NCBI GenBank assembly: GCA_012932865.1
Contig: SAXG01000086.1
Location: 97,016-161,015, forward strand
Direction: 5' to 3'
Origin: Amylostereum areolatum
Taxonomy: Eukaryota > Basidiomycota > Agaricomycetes > Russulales > Stereaceae
DNA length: 64,000 nt
A program made the translations under genes and the position numbers. Under the pieces are notes generated by a model. It did not search any database, was not told the origin of the DNA, and saw only the letters and a program-made list of their open reading frames with translations. This document shows, piece by piece, positions 57,737 to 64,000 of this stretch (position 1 is its first letter; each line of letters opens with the position of its first letter).

Positions 57737-58267
57737 ATGCCTCGTTCACTCGAGGAGGAGCTCAACGCCATGAGAAACGACCTCAAATTGCGTGGCCTGG
57801 AGAAAGAAAATGCCCTCCTTTTAGCCTGGCGCGCGACGCATCTAGATGCGTCATGTAAGGCGTGCGAGACCGATGCCGTGCTCGCAGAAGAGCTGGAGAT
57901 CGTCAGGATGGAAACAGAACTAGAGATGTTGAGGAGAGAGAGGGAGCTCAGGATGGAAAGAATGGAGCTTGGCACAAAGGCAATGCGGCGGAAGAGGGAG
58001 GAGGAGGTACGTCGATGCAGTCCCCTTATTCCCCGAGGACACGGATTCAGTATGATCTCTTTGCAAAGGACGATGGTGTGGAGAGTTCCAAGGCGCCTAT
58101 GTTTGTTGACGAGGATGTTGCCGTCACCCTGCCGCCAGAGAGGTTTTTGTGCAAGTTCGGTCATAACGAGCTTTACTAGCTTTTTCATCATTGTGCTCTC
58201 TTGCCAGGTCTCTACGTCTCTTGATTATCTCTCAGTAATTGATTCCACCAGTAATTCATTCGGATAA
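57737..58267 (+). CDS. hypothetical coiled-coil ORF
   Basis: ATG at 57737; the first 90 codons are strongly charged and helical (MPRSLEEELNAMRNDLKLRG, then ELEIVRMETELEMLRRERE). After 58007 the frame loses coding character, so the true end or a splice site near 58008 (GAG|GTACGT) is unresolved. No family recognised. Confidence 0.4.
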   Translation: MPRSLEEELNAMRNDLKLRGLEKENALLLAWRATHLDASCKACETDAVLAEELEIVRMETELEMLRRERELRMERMELGTKAMRRKREEEVRRCSPLIPRGHGFSMISLQRTMVWRVPRRLCLLTRMLPSPCRQRGFCASSVITSFTSFFIIVLSCQVSTSLDYLSVIDSTSNSFG

Positions 58268-58289
58268 CACTGATGGGGCCACAACTACA

Positions 58290-58454
58290 ATGGATAAGAT
58301 TAGTCTCTGTTTTGAACGTCTTGAAAACAAACTCAATGTCATCTTCAAGGACAATAACCGCATCTTCAAGGACAATAACCGCATCCACAAGGACAATAAC
58401 CACATCCTCAAGGACGATAACTACATCCTCAAGGAGGATGTCCGTGTCCTCTAG
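58290..58454 (+). repeat. 21-bp tandem repeat encoding perfect heptads
   Basis: An ATG at 58290 opens a 54-codon frame with four successive 7-residue units, FKDNNRI, FKDNNRI, HKDNNHI, LKDDNYI, then LKEDVRV and a stop. The unit is 21 bp, so repeat number changes keep the heptad register. It could be an exon of the preceding coiled-coil ORF; unproven. Confidence 0.5.
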
Positions 58455-58905
58455 GGTGAAGTTCAGGAGATGAAAGCACACATTAATGACCTTGAGTAGG
58501 GTTGGCCAGAAGGCCGTGGTTCGTTTTCACTTTTCAATTCTCAATTGTCCCTCCGGCCCGGAGCCACCTTCCGGATTTCGGCAGATTCCTCACTACATCC
58601 AAGATGTTTTTCCTGTATTCTCCGTCCATCCCAGCAAGGCCTACCCCCGATGAGCGGAGCCGCTGCACACGGCCTCGTGGTACTTGCGAGAGCGGTTTTG
58701 AAGTGTGCCCGGAGCGGTTGATGCTGCCATTGGCGGTGCGTTTTACGACCCCACTGGCCCGAAGGTGAGCACTGGCGCTGAGGTCGTGCGATGCGTGATC
58801 CCCCTGCTGGTATGTGCTCCAGATGGGGTTGTTGCATGCCACTGCGTCGCCCGACGGGACGTGACGCGCCTTGGATGCGACGTCGCAGCGCATTCGACGG
58901 CTTCC
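58455..58905. other. intergenic next to the retroelement LTR
   Basis: No gene seen. Confidence 0.45.
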
Positions 58906-59325
58906 TGTCAGAAACGCAGTTTATGAGACCGATGAACCGCCTAAGTCGCGACGATGAGAGGAGCGAGAAGAAAATAGATTCGAGAGTGCCGGGGTCTAGG
59001 GTAGTGCAACGTGCGCTACAGTACCGTATGACGAGATGGACAGTCTAGGGAAAAGGGAAGAGAAACACTGTCCTTATATACAAGTGGGAACGATGGTGCG
59101 ATGCGATGCGATAGTGGTGCGAGCGGGGGGAACAATAGGAGAGGAGTCATGGGGCGGAGGACGAAGGTCCGGAGCAGTGATGTCATAGATAAGGATGCGG
59201 AACCCCGCTCGGAAGTCCGGGCAATGACGTCGTTGAAGCATGTGATGCAAGGGAAAGTCATGTGCCGGGACACGTCGCGTGTACGAGGTCTGCAAACGAA
59301 GAGAGAAATGGAGCGATCCGTGACA
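58906..59325 (-). repeat. 3' LTR of the Ty3/gypsy element
   Basis: 420 bp read on the minus strand from TGTCA (59325) to TGACA (58906), the short inverted termini expected of an LTR. A polypurine tract (AAAGGGGGG) ends just before it at about 59329-59337, and a TATA box (GTATATAAGG) lies inside. No second LTR copy was found in the window. Confidence 0.75.
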
Positions 59326-62300
59326 TTACCCCCCCTTTAAGACGCGCTTTCGCCTGGAGCGCGATGTCATCTGCAAGGGTAGATGCGAGAAAATCGTCAA
59401 AGGAGATGCCGAGGGAACGCACAGGGCGGGGTGCGTTTGGATGGCGTTTGTGGAAGGCGTCGATCATGTCGGTGACCTTTGAGAGCGAGGAGCGAGGGAG
59501 CCAGGTATTCTCGGAGTCAGGATAGCCTACCCACTTGACGAGGTATTGTATGCCTTTCTTGTTGCGGGTCGGCTTCGAGTCGATGATGTCTTCAACGTCA
59601 TATTCTTCTTCGTCATCAACGAGGTCAGGCGGCGGTTGTTCATAGTTTGGACCATGTGCCGTTGTCTCCTTGTATGCGGTGAGCAGCGAAGCATGGAAGA
59701 CTGGGTGGATTCTCCACGTCTTCGGCAGCTTCAGGCGGTAATTCACTGGGCTAATGACGTCAACGATCTCGAAGGGTCCAAATCGTTTGGCAGCAAGCTT
59801 AGCTTTCGGCCTCGTCGTCTTCAGGTTTTTGCCTTCGAGCCAGACCTTGTCTCCAACGGCGAACAGTGTCGATTTGCTGATCGTGTCACCATTGTAGTGC
59901 TTCATTAAGTCAGATGCGAGGGCAAGGCTGGCTTTGATCTCTTGTCGGACTTCTTCAAGTTGACGGAGGCGTTCTTCAACTGCAGGGACCTTTGAGGACG
60001 GGTTTACGGACGGGTACATCCTGGGGAGGAAGCCGTAGAGGACTTCAAAGGGAGCCTTTCCAGTAGCTGCATGGGTGCGAGAGTTGTGAGAAAACTCGAA
60101 GAAGGGCAACCACTTCACCCAGTCGTCTTGACGGTAGTTGCAGAATACTCGCAGAAACTGCTCGAGGTTCTGGTTCTCGCGTTCGGTTTGGCCGTCTGTC
60201 TGTGGGTGATACGCTGTGCTGAGGGCGGACTTGATCCCGAGCTTCTCGTTGAGTGTACGCATCACCTGTCCAGCAAATTGGGGTCCACGATCCGAGATGA
60301 TCTTGTCTGCTAAGCCGTAGTGTCGGTATACCTTATCGAAGAGAATGTCGGCCGTGCCATCGCTGGTGATCTTCGTTGTACATGGGGTGGTAACCACCAT
60401 CTTGGTGAGGCGATCGACCATGACATTGACGGCGTTATAGCCTTCGCAGTCAGGGAGTTCGATGATGAAGTCGGTGGAGATGACGCCAAATGGTCGATCG
60501 GGTACTTCGTTTGGGATCATGTCGACGTGGGGTCGGCTGCTCTGTGTCTTCGTCGACTGGCAGGTTGCGCATCCTGCTACAAAGTCGCGGACAAAGACAG
60601 ACATGCCAGGCCACCAATATTCACGACTCACAAGCTCGTAAGTCTTGAAGCGACCGGGGTGTCCAGCCAGGGGCGATTCATGGTACATTTTGACAATGTC
60701 GCGTCGCAACTCGTCATCCGCAGGGACGTATACCTTTCCTCTAAACAGGACCAGGCCTTCTTCGTAGTTCCACTCTTGAAGGTTCTTGACGAGTGTACGT
60801 GGTCCGTTTCGTAAGATGGCGTCCAGGGCTTGAACGACCTCGATGTCCTTGGTTTTGCAGTCGCGGATGCGTCGTCGGAGTTCGACATCACCGAGGGAGG
60901 TTACTGCTCCTGGCCTTGTTGCGCGTACTTGGAAGTACTTGGGGTCAAGCAATACGCGTTCCTTGTTGTCGTTTTCAACACCATCCTTGTGATCGGGTCG
61001 TCGAGACATTGGATCTGGGCGGTGGGAAATTCCTGGTTTATGAACGAGCGAGAAGTCAAATCGAGTGAGGAATAGAGCCCAACGTGCCTGTCGGCGGCTC
61101 AGCTTCTGTGCCGTCTTGAAGTGCTCCAGGTTCTTGTGATCTGTCCAGATTTCGACGGTGTCGGGGGCGCCTTCGAGGTAGTGGCGCCAGGCTTCAAGCG
61201 CACGGATGATCGCAAGCAGCTCCTTGTCGTAGATGTCGTAGTTCCGTTCCGGTTCCGATAGGGCCTTGGACAGATACGCCACTGGATGCCAGTGACCGTC
61301 GTCGCCTTTCTGCGAGAGTATACCTCCAGTAGCAAAGTCCGAGGCATCGACTTCAACGAGGTAAGGCTTCTTTGGGTCAGGCATGACTAAGACGGGGGAG
61401 GAAGTAAACGCAGCTTTCAGTGCGTCAAACGCAGTTTGGCAGTCCGTCGACCAGTCCCATGTGCAGTCCTTCTTTGTCAGATCAAATAGGGGCCGTGCAA
61501 CCTTGGAGAAGTCCTTGATGAAACGTCGGTAGAAGTTGCCAAAGCCGAGGAAGGATTGCACATCTTTGACCGTTCGTGGTGTCGGCCAGTCCTGAATACC
61601 TGCTACTTTGACGGGGTCCATAGCGATCTTGTCGTGCGAGATGATGAGTCCGAGGTATTCGACAGAGTCTTGCTCAAAGACGCATTTCTCCGGTTTGAGG
61701 AAGAGGTCGTTGTCTTGCAAACGCTGCAGAACCTGCCGCACTATGGCACGGTGTTCGTCCATGGTGCGAGTGAACACCAAGATGTCGTCCATGTAGATGA
61801 TGACCTTGCCCGAGTCGATGAGATCCTTGAACAGTTCATTCATCATTGCCTGAAATGTTGCAGGGGAGTTCATAAGCCGAAAGAACATCACCGTAGGTTC
61901 GAAGAGACCGCGATTCGTCTTGAACGCAGCCTTCCACTCGTCGCCTTCCTTGATGCGGACATTGTTGTAGCCCCAGCGAACATCCATCTTGGAGAAGATT
62001 TCTGCACCTTTGAGGCGGTCGACGATTTCAGAGATCAGTGGCAAGGGGTATTCATTCTTGACAGTGCCCTTGTTTAATTCTCGATAGTCCTGTACGGGAC
62101 GCAGCTTTCCATCCTTTTTCTTCACAAAGAAGAACGGACTCGCCTGAGGTGACTTCGATGGGCGGATATAGCCCTTCTTCAGGTGGTCATCGAGGAAGGT
62201 GTCGAGTTCGATCTGCTCGGAAGGTGAGAGGGGGTAGATCTTGCACGGTTTGGGTTCAAAGCCGTCTTTCATGTCGATAGCATGGTCCCATGGTCGTCGG

Positions 62301-62760
62301 TCAGGAAGTCGCTCGGAGGTTTTCTTGTCGAATACAGGCGCAAAGTCGCGGTACGGCGGGGGGACTAAGTCTTCAAAGGTTTGCGGGCGTGCGTTCTCTT
62401 TCGAATGCTCTGCAAGCTCCTGCGCTTTTGTAAAGCCCGCGCGGATGGGTATTGCATCTGGATTAGGACCATCGGTTTCAGGGAGGATTCCGGCGCGGCG
62501 TAGTCCATTGATCTCCCAGTCTCGGAATACCATGGGCCGCTCATCGTCGTCTTCAGTGAAGAGTCGTGCGGGTAGAGGGGAGCGATGGACCGTGCGGACG
62601 CGAACACCTTTGACTCTGCGTGCAGGAATAACATAAGTGGGGACTGGGGTCCAGGACACATATGCCGGCTCTGGGAAGGGATCGTCCACGACGAGAGGTG
62701 TCCTCGGGGTTTTACCTGCTTCAACCGTACGCTGTGGATTGGACCGATGTGGTTTCTGTC
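59258..62760 (-). mobile_element. pol: Ty3/gypsy chromovirus pol, 5'-truncated
   Basis: One open frame of more than 1140 codons with no stop. In order: reverse transcriptase (DYRELNKGTVKNEYPLPLIS; YMDD at 61784-61795; NSPATFQ), RNase H (VEVDASDFATGGIL, YDKELLAI, WTDHKNLEHF), integrase zinc-binding region (GHPGRFKTYE...CATCQ), DDE core (STDFIIELP, SDRGPQF, PQTDGQTERENQ) and a C-terminal chromodomain (YLVKWVGYPDSENTWLP), which directs such elements to marked chromatin. Gag and protease are missing: the frame is closed by a TGA at about 62760 and the sequence beyond is unrelated. The frame also runs through the polypurine tract and ends inside the 3' LTR. Confidence 0.92.
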
Positions 62761-64000
62761 ATGAACGGTCTATATTTTCTTTTTACTTTACTCGGTTACA
62801 CGCTTTAGGACTTATCGACTTATCACCGGTCCGGCTCCACCTTGGCCCGGACCGGTCATCTATATCCCGCCCGACCCACGTGACTCATCTCGGTCCGGGT
62901 TGACTCCTTCTCCTTGACTCATGCTGTACGATACGACTCATGCTGTGCTCTTTTACAACGACTGCTTACTTATACTTGGTCGCTTAATGATCGCCGTGTA
63001 TTGGTTGCTTACCTAAGTCTCTCTCCTCTTGTGTATATAAGGCTCGCTCTCGCTGTACATATTCCTTATCCGAGCAGTCAATTCTACCGACTTTGCTTGC
63101 TTTCCCTTGTCTGTCGCCGTGTCTGTCGGTCCCCTCGTCGCTCTTCCTCTGTCAGCTTTGTCGTAACTTGGTGCTGTCGCACTAGTCGTTGCGACAAAGC
63201 TGAGATCTGTTTACTCTTGCACCACCTACGACCGTCCCTACGTACTGTAGCGTAGTAGTAGTAGTACCCGTCTGGTACTGACCTTGTTCTTCCCCCGTGC
63301 CGCCCTAGACCGCTGCCCCCAGAGTAAGCGACTCGTTACCCTGACATTGTGGTCGTGCGCACGTATACCGGTGCCGGTTGAAGTTTCCTCGAAAAGTTAC
63401 ACCTACTCGAGACTCTCCAAACCAGGAGTTGAAAGCTCAGAGGTGACAGTAAGAGGTGCACTTTGGTGTAGGAAACGAGTAAAAGCGGCGAAAGGAAAGC
63501 GGTTTAGGAAGTCTTTGGGCTCGTGTCCTAGACGAAGAGACAGCCAACAGGTCGAGAAGACTGAGGCAGACCGTCTTGCGATCTCATAACAGAACCACCC
63601 TCCCTCGACAAAATCTTCCCTTGCCGCACAGAGTAACCATTTCGACTGGGGGCTGTGATGGAAGATTGGCGCTCACAAGTACAGAATTCATCCCCATCAG
63701 CCACGACGCTATCATCTCCCTCATCAACGAATCTAAAGACGGCCTGGGCGGCACAATTGGAAGGTCGCCCTCGGTGTAGAAGAACTTGAAGACTCCATCA
63801 TAGACATCACTTCTATCGCCTCAAAATAAGCGAACAAGGAAACGGAAACCTCTACGTCTACTCCTGCATACGTCACCTACCGCTACAAACTCGAGCAACC
63901 CCAAAATTCTTCACGGCCAACGAGAAAATACCAGTAGACCATCGACACACCCACGCCTCCTTACACCAGGCAACACCCCCAGCCCCACACCAGAGCAGAG
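62761..64000. other. possible LTR and start of a second retroelement, plus strand
   Basis: Contains GTGTATATAAGGCTC near 63032 (TATA-like) followed by a pyrimidine-rich leader, a TAG microsatellite near 63247 and frameless sequence to the window edge. It breaks the pol element at about 62760. The arrangement suggests another LTR element, but no protein domain or second LTR is visible. Confidence 0.3.

Noticed and set aside
59262..62636. Several plus-strand ORFs of 80-173 codons opposite pol
   Set aside because: Antisense of a fully recognisable reverse transcriptase/integrase frame.
1..64000. tRNA, rRNA and CRISPR signals
   Set aside because: No cloverleaf with a GGTTCRA-type box, no rRNA-like stretch and no evenly spaced identical repeats with unique spacers were seen; CRISPR is not expected in a fungus.

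Overview
The window looks like nuclear DNA of a filamentous basidiomycete (Agaricomycetes, probably Polyporales). The evidence is many short GT-AG introns of about 45-60 nt in most genes, lineage-typical families (7-transmembrane proteins, a WW-like/transmembrane protein, a DUF6697-like protein, an F-box protein), a chromodomain Ty3/gypsy element and several inverted-repeat DNA transposons. Taxonomy is inference; no rRNA or other marker gene is present. Exon structures were built by hand from splice sites, reading phase and comparison between paralogues inside the window.

Region 1 (1-13.8 kb): a partial dienelactone hydrolase; two intact members (A, B) of a coiled-coil gene family I do not recognise; a broken member (C, 7.4-8.1 kb, in-frame TGA); an aquaglyceroporin with a 315-residue NPF-rich N-terminus and Ser in place of Asn in both NPA boxes; and a shortened member (D) of the coiled-coil family. 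Region 2 (13.8-22.7 kb) is gene-poor. It holds a 5.9-kb inverted-repeat element (15165-21046) with an 8-bp target duplication, TCCGACA-type repeats and a 600-bp tandem duplication, but no visible transposase. Region 3 (22.7-24.2 kb) is a third intact member (E) of the coiled-coil family.

Region 4 (24.2-45.1 kb) mixes three paralogous 7TM genes (M1-M3), three small genes ending in a CX4C...YCDxHR motif (N1-N3), a 13-exon WW-like/TM gene and tyrosyl-DNA phosphodiesterase 1 (12 exons, one of 9 nt). A 1181-bp TIR element sits on a splice donor of M1, and a 713-bp MITE lies upstream of TDP1. Region 5 (45.9-57.5 kb) has a sugar transporter, a 440-bp foldback element, the 3' part of a DUF6697-like gene, an F-box gene, COG8 and, divergent from it, a RidA-family gene. 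Region 6 (57.7-64 kb) has weak coiled-coil ORFs and a 5'-truncated Ty3/gypsy element with one LTR.

The best candidate for an undescribed system is the five-member family A-E: a conserved N-terminal module, a basic linker, a coiled coil and a C-terminal helical domain of about 128 residues. Its R-x2-GN-x2-AHG motif resembles the RNxxxH-type motif of HEPN domains. The motif is kept in the three full-length members and lost in the shortened and broken ones. Second is the N1-N3 family of small putative zinc-binding proteins interleaved with the 7TM genes.
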